A stretch of 64,000 bases of DNA from contig CP034989.1 of the NCBI GenBank assembly GCA_004026145.2, forward strand, positions 124,001 to 188,000. Direction: 5' to 3'. The DNA is from Takifugu bimaculatus. Taxonomy: Eukaryota; Chordata; Actinopteri; Tetraodontiformes; Tetraodontidae. Shown piece by piece: positions 55,166 through 64,000 of this stretch. Both the position numbers and the translations under genes were made by a program. Positions within the stretch are counted from its first letter, which is position 1. Each line of letters starts with the position of its first letter. The notes under the pieces are model-generated. The model was not told the origin of the DNA. It saw only the letters and a list, made by a program, of their open reading frames with translations, and did not search any database.

Positions 55166-56199
55166 TCAACGAGCCTGAAAAAAAAGGAAGAGGTGGAAAG
55201 GGAAAAAGGAGACGAGTTCAGAAAATATCGGTTCTGGCAAGTTTACCTGTCCCTGATTCTGGACCTGAGAAGATAAAAAACGAGGTTCAAGCTAGCTGTT
55301 CACGCCGGGCATGACGACCCCGCCCAGATCTCCACATTTCTCCCCGTTGAGACAGCCAGTCCAGCAGAGGACACGACGGGACAGTTTGTCACATTTAGTG
55401 GGAGACAAGTCAAACCTGCAGGAAGGAAACTATTGACGGACGTCAGAGGACGCGCGGGAAGGACGATCCCGATGACAGAAGCGTCTGCGGCTACTGCAGA
55501 CGCTCGCTCTCAATCTCCAGCATGTGGGACATCGTTGCCTCCCTCACACCTCCGGAGTTTGTACCCTGACCTTGGGAAAAGATGACAATTCTCTCACAAG
55601 TTACTCGTCCTAAATGATGAATCGATGACTTCCTGCTGTTGATTCTGCATCTACTAATTCAGGGTTACTTCCTGTTGTGCAACAGGAAGTTAACAGGCAA
55701 CAAGCACTGATATAGGAACCATCACAATGACACAAGGTCTCACAGCTAACGTAGCAGCTGAGGTGATTTTGCCACGATGTTGGATTTAGCCTCTGCAAAT
55801 AAAAACATTTAGCCGCCTCCTGCAGCAGAAACACCCCAAAGCGCAGTGAAACGAGTCCTTTTCTCGCTCTTCTGTTCCCAGCGAACGGTGGAAAGGTTCT
55901 TTATTTTGACCCTGCTATGTGGGCAGACGGGCGTTAAAATCAACGAGCTGCTTTAGCGGTAGCGGTCTGCTAATGGGGTTAGTCAAAAGCGCGATAATCG
56001 CTACGCGGCCACGGTCTTGTGAACTTCCTGAGTACATACTTGGGCTCCGTCCTATCAGGTAAGTACTTTCTACCAATGCTGCAACAGCTGTTCTACATAC
56101 AGTAAATGTGACACACAAAACTATGTCAATAATAGCGCCACCTACATCTCCACAGGGGATAGCCGCCGTACCCTCAAGCGCAACATGTTCCTCTCATCA
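55166..56199. other. Gene-free stretch with a splice-bounded segment
   Basis: Acceptor-like CTCGCTCTTCTGTTCCCAG (to 55881) and donor TATCAG|GTAAGT (56059) enclose 177 bp, but all three phases carry stops, so only a non-coding exon is possible. TAGCGCCACC near 56133 partly resembles a reverse CTCF core. Confidence 0.3.
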
Positions 56200-56490
56200 T
56201 ATGCTGCCATAACTGAGTCAGCTGAGGCGAAATTGCCCTAAATTTGCTCCCCCAATGAGCATTTCAATATAATAATGTGATTTCTTTGATTGCCTTTCTT
56301 CTGGATGTGTCGGCCGTGTCTCGGGGGACACGCGTGCACGATGGCGGGTGGTGGATCTCGCTGATAGGAACACCCACAGGCTATGTTCTCGATAACAATT
56401 ATTCATTTTAGTGTCTCCATACAGTCCGCTCTGTCTGATGAGATATCGCTGACAGTGGCGGAGACGGTGTGAGCACTGAACCTAATTACC
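56200..56490. other. CNE-like block with MARE/AP-1 core
   Basis: CTGAGTCAGCTGAGG contains TGAGTCAGC (56214-56222), a Maf/AP-1 type site. Then CGAAATTGCCCTAAATTTGC, TTTCAATATAATAATGTGATTTC and GATAACAATTATTCATTTTAG. Low repeat content. Good enhancer-like texture. Confidence 0.4.
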
Positions 56491-57104
56491 TCTGCCCAAC
56501 CCACAGAAAACCATCGCTGTGAATGTGATAAGGCTAACGCACCCGACTGGGGAAACCAATAAGGTTTCCCCGCGGCGCTTTGAATTAGAAAAATGACAGG
56601 TTAACCCCCCCACCCGTGTGTCTCCTCACTCCTCCGACTCAGGTAGACGCCACCATGTAAAAGAGGGATTTTAATCGGTGTTTTCTACGTTTCTGTTCTG
56701 CCGGGCCGCGTTTATTCTGATTCAACAGCTTGTACATAAATAGAAATCGCGTTCAAACGTTTCAGTGTCGCTCGTCAAAACTGCGAAACAAAGAAAAAAA
56801 CGATGCACCAAAAGTCAAATTTAAGGGCCACGACGCTGCGCAGCGAGTACTAAAGATCAATCGTGTGGATATTACCCCTGAAGGGGGTTTTAAAGTGGGC
56901 GGTTTTATGACGATAGCAATCTATGCTACATAATCACCATAAACTCCTGAATTCGTAGGAAAACAACCCAAACCCTCACCAAGTGTCGCTACCGCGCCTC
57001 CCTGCTGTCCCTACATGAACAACAGTTGTCTTTTCTGACCTTTCCTCCTCACCGATGCCTTGCGCGGTGGCGTCTGTCCTCCGGCTTCCTTCCTGCCTGC
57101 CCGT
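56491..57104. other. Gene-free stretch
   Basis: Unique sequence. The frame 56730-56933 has no recognised product. Confidence 0.4.
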
Positions 57105-57360
57105 CTGGCTGCCCGAGGGCACTTAAAGTGTCTCCTACTAATTCCACCTGAGCCCTTAATTACCTCATTAATTTAGGCTGACAGGGTAGGTTAAAACCCC
57201 TCCGTGATCCCCAGGCTCTGTACATGGACATTAGCCGCTGAACAGGAGGCCATAACCCGGTCCCCTTTTCTGAGACCCTTGAGTGTTTAACAAGGTTTAC
57301 GCCTAATCCTCAACTTTATCTTTATGGATATTAGCCTTTTTTCTCCTCAAAAGTAGCTTA
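57105..57360. other. CNE-like segment
   Basis: CACTTAAAGTGTCTCC (near-palindromic), TTAATTACCTCATTAATTTAGG and TTATCTTTATGGATATTAGCC. Texture only. Confidence 0.33.
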
Positions 57361-58424
57361 ATTGGCTTACAGTCCAGCCAACATCATCTCCAGCCAGCTT
57401 AGCTACAGTGTAAAGATGTTCCTGGAAGTAGGTTTTTGGTAGCAAAGCTTCTCCAACATGGAACTCCAGTTAAGTCGTCCCAATAGGTTCCATGGAGACA
57501 GTCGGTGAAGGACAGAGCTGGGAGCTTCCTGGAGATGGTGTCTGGACAGCAGAGTAATAAGAGGAGCCTTGACAGGAGGTTTATATTGGTCTGGCTAGAT
57601 GGCACTGAGGAGGAAGGAGAGCCATCACACATGTCCAGCCTTGACTGAAGATGGGATAAAGGAGCAAATGGGGGAGGCGGACAGAGATAGAGAGCAGACA
57701 CAGAGGAAGAGATAATGAAGGAGAGCAGGATGGGGTGAAAGGAGGGACTGCTGAGAGGAAGATTGATGGCCGATTCCTTCTCATTTTTTCCCCCTTTTTT
57801 TTTGGTCAACTCTCCAGACGATGGCGTCCTCCAGGAGTCTCCACTCGTACCACAGAGAAGAGAAATGAGCAGGTGGCTGAAGGAGGGGTGCAGTGATTAT
57901 GGTTAAGGCAGGTAGGAGAAAGGGCCTAGCAGGAAGGTTCTGGCCTCTGCACGTTCCCCTCCTGCGTTCGCTTGACTGAAGACAACTGGGGCAACGTTCC
58001 CGATGGAAGCCCAAGAGGACCGAATCAAAAATTTCCCCCTTATGTGACCCAGATTGGAAAGGAAGAGCAAAATCCGGTCGGGTTCACTTTCATGTGTTTG
58101 AAACTCAAAGATCGCATGTTTTTCAAACGTGACCTCATCGTATTGGAATTCAATGTCACCTTGACGTCACTCTGGGTTCCATTTGTCATAATTATGTGCG
58201 GGGAGGAAACCCCGGGTGGCGCCTGACAACAACAAACATGGAGGACGAGCGGCGGGGAGGGAGGGACAAGGAGGGTTTAGACCTCATGAACACTTGGAGG
58301 AAACAAGGATACAAGCTAAACACACAATTATCTGCCCCACTGCAGGATGGTCACATTTAAAAATGACATCACAACTCGGAAAAAAGGGGGAACATTGTGT
58401 AAATTGTGTGTCTCTGTGAGTATG
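57361..58424. other. Gene-free stretch, partly purine-rich
   Basis: 57590-57760 is purine-rich (GGAGGAAGGAGAGCC, GAGATAGAGAGCAGAC). The minus frame 57399-57809 is pyrimidine-derived Ser/Leu/Pro and not a gene. 58100-58200 has mild CNE texture. Confidence 0.4.
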
Positions 58425-58565
58425 TTATTGTAGTTAACAGCAGTTAATTGAATATCATGCATATTACTAGCAAAGTGAGGACATTTTTGGAAAGTGAGGA
58501 GCAGTTTAAGACCTGGTTTTAAGGTTGAGGTTAAAGTTGGGTTTAGGCTGGGCTCAGGGGGTCAA
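58425..58565 (+). mobile_element. CA-linked dispersed repeat fragment
   Basis: GTGAGGACATTTTTGGAAAGTGAGG then CCTGGTTTTAAGGTTGAGG and GGGTTTAGGCTGGG: the GTGAGGAC plus degenerate GGTTTAGG body of the same kind of microsatellite-associated repeat as at 51400. No CA tract adjoins. Confidence 0.45.
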
Positions 58566-59059
58566 GCCTGCTGGATTTTTGTGTGTTTATACAGCGAATT
58601 AAGTCTTATTGGCGCACTACTGGGTTGTGTTTGTGGGGGTTCTGTGAGCACACACTTCACTTCACACTCCTGGAGTGTAATCGCATGTGTACCCAAAGAC
58701 GCTGTTGCTGCATCAAGATTTCATGGCCGGGCGCTAGAGGGAGTGGCTGCGAGCGCCTCACGACGGAACCCTTTTGTTAGCGACAATTGGAAGTGTTTTT
58801 GTTGCACGTGTCTTTGGAGCCCGGGGCAACGAAAGCTGCAGCGAAGCCAACGCGGCGTAAAAACCGCGGGACGCCGGATGCGACTCCCTCTCTTTGTTCG
58901 GCTCCGCCGGGCTTTTGCGTGAGAGCGAGCGATACACTTCAAGCGCGGATGACGGGGATCCGTTAGCGCTCGCTGCTGTGTCGGTTCGCTGAATTAGCAT
59001 GCTCCGACACCTTGCTCCACCCTCGCTGGAAAACACCGCGTGGATAAATGTGGTTTGGG
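58566..59059. other. Gene-free stretch
   Basis: CpG-rich at 58720-58980. Frame 58494-58922 (142 codons) has no recognised domain. Confidence 0.4.
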
Positions 59060-59400
59060 AGACGAGCGAAGGGGGTTTGGACTGTTTACATCCATTAAAT
59101 CACGCAGTAATTCTGGGATAAATATTGCCGTGGAGGCAATAATTAAATCACTTAACAGCTGGATTTTCAATAAAAACTCTTCAGGAATCAAAGTCGTTAT
59201 CAGACACAACATTAGCTACAACTTTGCAATAGCTCGCGCAAACGAGACCCGCAGCTTTGTTTCAGACGCTCCCTCGACGCCAAATGCCCAGAGGCGCCGC
59301 AATAAATGGAAAAGGATGATAAGGGATATGAAAACTTTTCCTATAACAACTTTCCTCAACTGGGCCAGAACTAAGGCTGAGCAATAAATCAAACCAATTT
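59060..59400 (+). other. CNE-like block with long open frame
   Basis: CATTAAATCACGCAGTAATTC, AAATATTGCCGTGGAGGCAATAATTAAATC (TTGCC...GGCAA inverted) and TTATCAGACACAACATTAGC. A frame (59040-59387, 115 codons) stays open through AT-rich sequence, which is unusual. Its product is unrecognised, and a conserved non-coding element is my preferred reading. Confidence 0.35.
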
Positions 59401-59724
59401 CACAAATAACTTAATAAGAGTCAGAGCAGCCACGTGAGAGCAGAGACGCGTCCCTCCCGTATCTGCGGGCCTAAAACACACAAACACACTCGGCGTTTTA
59501 CGGGTCGATGGACCCGGGATGGAGGCGCGGGGCCGAGGCGAGAGGCGTCACGTCTGTGGGATTGGCCAGATATCACTGGTCTGTGAAGGGGGGAGAAAGA
59601 GATATCCAGTACAGGTGGGGCGAACGTGGAGGGGGAGGTGGGGGAGGTCTGAGCTACGTCCTTGCTGATAAGTGAGTTTTCACTTGCCATCTACCCCCCC
59701 ACCCCCCCACCCGTCCTCCCCAGC
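59401..59724. other. Gene-free spacer
   Basis: G- and C-rich patches near 59627-59712. AGATATCACTGGTC and GAGATATCCAGTAC near 59568-59613 form a loose duplicate. No gene. Confidence 0.35.
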
Positions 59725-59925
59725 TGTAATAAGAGTTGACACCTATTTGTGACATATGACTGTATCTCTGATTGCCCGGGGCTTGATAGCATCCCGGAGC
59801 CTGGGCTCAGCCTGCGATGGAGGGATAGCAAGCCTGAGTGATGGAGAAATGGAGGGTTTGTGGCTCAAATACACCGGTCAGTGCAATATCATATCTGTAG
59901 GAGATATGGAGGCTATCAGCGAGCG
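59725..59925. other. CNE-like segment
   Basis: CTGTAATAAGAGTTGACACC, TTTGTGACATATGACTGTATC and GTGCAATATCATATCTGTAGG in low-repeat sequence that ends at a TG/G tract. Confidence 0.33.
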
Positions 59926-59960
59926 TGTGTGTCCGTGTGTGTGTGTGGGGGGGGGGGGGG
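59926..59960. repeat. (TG)n followed by G14
   Basis: Short TG tract joined to a G homopolymer. Confidence 0.92.
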
Positions 59961-61264
59961 TGAGGAGAGGGGGGACCAGAAAGATTGGGATGTGTGCAGT
60001 TCATTTATGGCCTGCTTTTAGATGAGTAGACGGACGGTGGCTAGCCCGAGGCTAGCCGATGCTAGTGTTTAACACGGAACACGTCTCCAGGTTGTTCCCA
60101 CCATCACATCACCCATCAACTCTGAGGTTCAGAGGGTGTCGGGACCCAAAGGAGCCATTGGAGGTTGGGGTGGATGCCCAGGGATCCCGTGGAGAGACGT
60201 TCTACGGCTCCAGGTGTGTTCATGGGGACACTCAATTGTGCTGTAGAACAAAACAAACTCACTTTTCTTTAAATCTTCGGAGGAATCCGAGTGAATTTAG
60301 GTCTGGTCAAATATTACCCAGAGCCAAAGTTTTATTTTTTCGAAGTTTAGGTCACCAAAACAGTCAGAGTCAGGACCCGAGTGTTGGAGAAGTGGAAAAC
60401 TGGGGAACTGGGGAACTGGATCCTAAAACCAATAATCTTCTGCGTGTATGTTTTCTAAAGGATTCCTTGTTTGCCTTCACTAGCAAGTAAAACCTTTTTC
60501 CCAGTGATCTGAGTGACAGAAGCAGTTTCACCTGAAATTTGTCCAGGCTCAGAGCAGAGCCACCACATCATTCATCGATCCTCAGTCAGTCGTTCAACAG
60601 AATGAAATGAAATTCATTCTCCTTTTGTGGTTATTAGTTCCAAAGTTTGAACAAGGGGCAGACCACTCCACATACCAGGGAGGGACGTCTCCTTCAAACG
60701 AAGGGTTTTCAAAGACGAAGGCTAACGGCACATTTTCTGCAGCTACTCCACCAGGGATGTTTAATTTTCTCAATGTTCGCCACTTCGGCGTTGCACGCTG
60801 TCGACAGTCGGCCGCCAAAACGCTCTGGTCTTCGTGGTCATGAGACCTTGGTGGGAGGTCTTTGTACTCGCCCAACCCCTCAAACGAGCCTTTATCAGAC
60901 TGCCAAGCACCTACTGCTCGTCCTAATGAATGTGCGGCGGCGCGGCCGCCATACTCGCACGCCACACCCCTCCGGCGTCGCCAAGTCACCCTGTTATTCC
61001 AGGATCCAAACTTTTAGGTGCCCGTAGTTTCAGGTGATGTTCGGTCGTGCGGCCAATCGACTGTTCGCCGCGCGGAGGTGTGACGGCGCGTTTCACAGAT
61101 CGATGGCGTCTCCTCTGCCTGATGAAGCGCTCCGTGCTCCTGCCGAGTGTGAGCCGCATCCAATATCCCTCCTTAAGAAGCTCCCAGCAGTTCGGCATAA
61201 AAAAGCACCACTGCTGTATTTGGCTGTTGCTTTAAAATGAAGGAGGCAGAGTTGGGAGGTTTTT
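59961..61264. other. Gene-free stretch
   Basis: GCTAGCCCGAGGCTAGCCG near 60040. GGGGAACTGGGGAACTGG duplication near 60400-60420. ATGGCGGCC on the reverse strand at 60944-60952. Frames have no recognised product. Confidence 0.4.
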
Positions 61265-61494
61265 AGGTATGAGGACCATGAGAGACAAAGTCCTGAGTCT
61301 GGGGGGGGCAGGTAAGAGGGGTCAGACTCCTGGTGACCTTCAACAGCAACCTCTTCTCTTTCAGGTTCCATCTAAAGTGTGTTTCAAACAATCGTTCCAG
61401 GCACCGTCCGGTCGCTTGTACGGGAACTCTGGTGCGTCTGCTGACAGTGGGAATGCAAAGAGACTATCCGGGTCTCCAAGTGCACTGAAGTGAA
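61265..61494 (+). other. Splice-like segment and Ser-rich open frame
   Basis: Donor GCAG|GTAAGA (61312) and acceptor CTCTTCTCTTTCAG (to 61364) delimit a 53-nt intron-like piece, shorter than most functional fish introns. After it, a frame reads a Ser/Ala/Gly-rich tail ending at a stop near 61492, just before the minisatellite. The frame also reads through the 53 nt. Unrecognised. Confidence 0.15.
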
Positions 61495-61584
61495 CCAAGT
61501 CCAGGAAGTGAGCCAAATCCAGGAAGTGAGCCAAATCCAGGAAGTGAGCCAAATCCAGGAAGTGAGCCAAATCCAGGAAGTGAT
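61495..61584. repeat. 18-bp tandem repeat, 5 copies
   Basis: CCAAATCCAGGAAGTGAG repeats five times (61495-61584). The first copy has G for A and the last differs at its final base. AGGAAGT is an ETS core, so each unit carries one. The minus frame gives a His-Phe-Leu-Asp-Leu-Ala repeat. Confidence 0.95.
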
Positions 61585-62287
61585 GTGTCACAGATATGGA
61601 GTCCTGAGCAAGTCTCTGATGGTCCAGATTAGCTGAACTTTCTATAGTAGGGGAAATCTGAGGTGACACTGGAGAACTTTATCTCATGAAGTACCTCCCA
61701 TTACTGCCCTACTGGGGGTGGGGGGGGGGAGGGGCAGACGGGGAGAGAAGGGACGAAAAAAGAAAAAGTGAAAAGTCTCCTCATCATTTTCCATTCATCA
61801 CCTCTCTTCCATCTTGCCCTCCAGATCACAGACAATATTCAGTTAATCAGATTTATGATTTATCCCATTTAAATTCAGTCGACTTTCTCAAACGCCACGA
61901 TTGGGGGGGGGGGGCGAGGGAGGAGGGCAGCGGAGCAATTTCTAATCTCCTGATGACTGACACCTCCTGCGGGTGACCTCCATTTGACTGAATAAAGATT
62001 GGCTCTTTGTGTTTCCCACCGTCCCGTTTGTAATGAGCAGAAATTACTGAGTGTCCAAAACTCAACAGTCGCAAAGCAGCTTTTCCCCGATGCCACTTCT
62101 GAGAAAGGCAAAGCTTTGTTCTGCCCCCCCCCCACCCCCCCGCAGAGGACGATAACGGACAAACCACCTCACGCTAATAAGTCATTAAGAAATGTGAGAG
62201 CGAAGAGTTCTCCTGAGCTCTCATCGGTTTGGTCCGAGTCTGGTGGCAGAACCCACTTCAAAACATGGATTTTTCCCCCCATATTTG
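61585..62287. other. Gene-free stretch
   Basis: G-rich runs near 61715 and 61903, C run near 62126. CAGTTAATCAGATTTATGATTTATCCC near 61840 is CNE-like. No gene. Confidence 0.4.
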
Positions 62288-62313
62288 CACACACACACAC
62301 ACACACACACACA
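62288..62313. repeat. (CA)13 microsatellite
   Basis: Pure CA tract. Confidence 0.95.
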
Positions 62314-62685
62314 GATCGTTTGGAGAGGCCACCTGCTCTCCAAAAGAGAAGGATTTGTTTTTAAAATCCTTTCAAAACCCACTGAAGCCTTCGGCTTTCT
62401 GGGGTGTTAAAAACAGGAAATAGGTTGGAAAGATACAGAAACACGTCGGCTATAAGACACGGGATGATGAGTTTGCGTTGGCCGCGCGCGTGAGATTTCA
62501 AATGTTTCATTTTCAGAAATGGAATATTTAAAGAATCGATACTTAGCAGTAAGATATGCATGAATTTACTGAGGCTGGTGGGTGGAAAATGTTCCCAGAA
62601 CAGACCAAAAGAACAAATTCAAACTGGAATAATTACGAAATATGTTTCATCCCCGAAGGTGTGGACGGGCTGATGAGTGTGTCCA
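62314..62685. other. Gene-free spacer
   Basis: AT-rich unique sequence. No feature recognised. Confidence 0.35.
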
Positions 62686-62686
62686 A

Positions 62687-62720
<34 letters not shown>

Positions 62721-62730
62721 ACGCACACGC

Positions 62731-62806
<76 letters not shown>
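62686..62806. repeat. Compound (CA)n/(GCACAC)n microsatellite
   Basis: About 120 bp: CA, then five GCACAC units, CA, one CTCACACC interruption, then CA. The longest simple-repeat tract in the window. Confidence 0.97.
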
Positions 62807-62808
<2 letters not shown>

Positions 62809-62929
62809 GTGGCTGGTCCCCATACATCTACTGTATACGGCTCTGCTGGTCCACTAGTTAATGTGTTGTTTGTTTCAGGGCCTTAATAATTATCTTAATC
62901 ATCAATGAATAATTAAGGTCAGGAAGTTC

Positions 62930-63075
62930 CTCGCGACTGCAAAGGATGATGGGATATATTGGGTAATTAGGGAGCATCGGTTATTTTCACTCAGCATTAT
63001 GGGAAACATTGAGTACAGCGGTTCTCACTACGCTCTAGTTAGTGCACTAAATAGGAAATAGGGAGTGAGTTTCGA
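62930..63075 (+). mobile_element. Dispersed repeat copy (GATGATGGGATAT...TTAGTGCACTA)
   Basis: TGCAAAGGATGATGGGATAT and CTCTAGTTAGTGCACTAAATAGG match the landmarks at 13778 and 13835, but here they are farther apart because of an insertion in this copy or a loss in the other. A second TTATGGGAAACATTGAG lies between them. Confidence 0.45.
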
Positions 63076-63535
63076 CACAGCTGGTGTACGGAGGCTGGGT
63101 TATCGCCATGGTTACAAGTGGATATTCAGGTGTTCCGCAAACAATTCCACATGAGTCTGCAGGAAACAGGAAGTGGTATTCCATAAAGTCGTTTGGGCTC
63201 AGTGAGGTGGAATTTATGGAGACATTAACGGAGCGGCGTTTGTTCCAGGGACGTCTCTCTCGTGTCTCCCAGCTCGCCGCCAAGGCCCCGCCCACCGTTC
63301 TCAACGCTCCTCGTCATAATTCACCAGCTGTGACCAACAGCTTTATTGATTAGACTCGTTAAATGCCAACTAAAAGTTAATTCACTTTAAGTTCTCCCGG
63401 ACTGAACCACTTATTCCGCTCAAACAAGCAACGCCGTCCAACCAAGTGGACGTCTCCGTCTGTCTGAGGGATCGGGAAGGTGGAGAGAAGGCACGGAAAA
63501 GGGCCAAAGCTGCGCGGCGTCGGGGGAAATGCCAC
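63076..63535. other. Gene-free stretch
   Basis: Unique sequence, no recognised gene. Confidence 0.4.
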
Positions 63536-63539
63536 CGAC

Positions 63540-63551
63540 AACATGGCGGCC
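63540..63551 (+). promoter_or_regulatory. YY1-type motif AACATGGCGGCC, possible start region
   Basis: In many vertebrate promoters this motif straddles the start codon. Its ATG (63543) opens a 44-codon Arg/Gly-rich frame, MAAVRRRGGGEPSIWLRETW and onward. CpG is raised at 63510-63600 and 63700-63960. A 5' exon near the window edge is conceivable, but no clear donor was found. Confidence 0.3.
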
Positions 63552-64000
63552 GTGAGGCGGAGGGGAGGCGGCGAGCCGTCGATCTGGCTCAGAGAGACGT
63601 GGGCAGTGAAGAGGAAAGGAAATCATGGGCCGGAAAAATGTCAGCGAGTTGTTAAAACAAGCTCGGAATACTCTTAATAATGTCTCCCTGTTGTTGTCGT
63701 CGAACATGTCGCGTACGAGCATTCAGGGAACGCCGGTCGATGCGTCGAGCCCGACGCTGCGTGCACTCCTCCTCCTCGCCGGTCGGGAAACGGGTTACGA
63801 TTCACCTCTTCGTTTATAAGGTGACTCGCGCGCGTTTGCAAATATTGTGCCCTTGAGCTTCAAACGCCGATCCATAAATTTCCCTGTAATCGTGTTTTCC
63901 CGGCGAGCGGGCGGAGCCTAAACCGCAGCGCGCTAGCGCGAAGCTGTAAAGACGTCTCTTTATGCGCGGCGGGGGAGGTTAGCGGATATGATCAAATCAC
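63552..64000. other. CpG-rich edge region
   Basis: CpG-rich sequence with overlapping short frames. Possibly the start of a CpG island continuing past the window. No product recognised. Confidence 0.3.

Noticed and set aside
55882..56058. 177-bp coding exon between strong splice sites
   Set aside because: All three phases contain stops. Only a non-coding exon remains possible.
56134..56147. Another CTCF site (AGCGCCACCTACATC)
   Set aside because: Core partly fits, but several fixed positions fail. Weaker than the listed sites.

Overview
This window looks like vertebrate nuclear DNA, most probably from a compact teleost genome. The signs are long (CA)n/(TG)n microsatellites in every part of the window, poly-C/poly-G runs, frequent retained CpG, many short GCTAA/TTAGC strings, and several dispersed sequences of the kind found next to microsatellites in fish. 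Nothing suggests bacteria, phage or organelle: there are no operons, no ribosome-binding sites and no dense coding. The species call is inference.

I recognise no protein-coding gene. No open frame exceeds 227 codons, none shows a domain I can name, and many are translations of CA/TG or minisatellite repeats. I found no reverse transcriptase, transposase, homeodomain or zinc-finger signature. The best gene-like signals are a 3'-UTR-like block (about 6242-7705, with AATAAA at 7680), an 85-bp segment bounded by textbook splice sites (7910-7994), and weaker splice-bounded segments near 23.1, 31.4 and 61.3 kb. All are low confidence.

Layout. 0-6 kb: GC-rich non-coding DNA with minisatellites (594-641, 3605-3704, 4077-4453) and a composite element at 3112-3575, in which a tRNA-like segment lies between two perfect hairpins. 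6-8 kb: possible transcript end and exon. 8-16 kb: gene-free DNA with a double hairpin (9692-9767), microsatellites, a strong CTCF motif (12244) and a mixed-unit minisatellite (15218-15481). 16-33 kb: calm, AT-richer islands that read like conserved non-coding elements (CNEs), separated by microsatellites and repeat fragments. 33-47 kb: mostly gene-free, with CTCF motifs at 36086 (+) and 41743, 46074 and 46136 (-), and a CNE-like block at 41475-41745. 47-60 kb: further CNE-like islands (48.1, 52.1, 52.5, 54.7, 56.2, 57.1, 59.1 and 59.7 kb). 60-64 kb: minisatellite, compound CA repeat, a repeat fragment, and a CpG-containing YY1-type site at 63540.

How it may work together (inference). A protein-poor stretch with many CNE-like islands, convergently oriented CTCF motifs, and more ATGGCSGCC (YY1-type) and DR1 nuclear-receptor motifs than chance predicts would suit a regulatory landscape, either a gene desert or a very large intron around a developmental gene. 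CNE calls rest on base texture alone, because conservation cannot be seen in one sequence. I found no new protein-based system.
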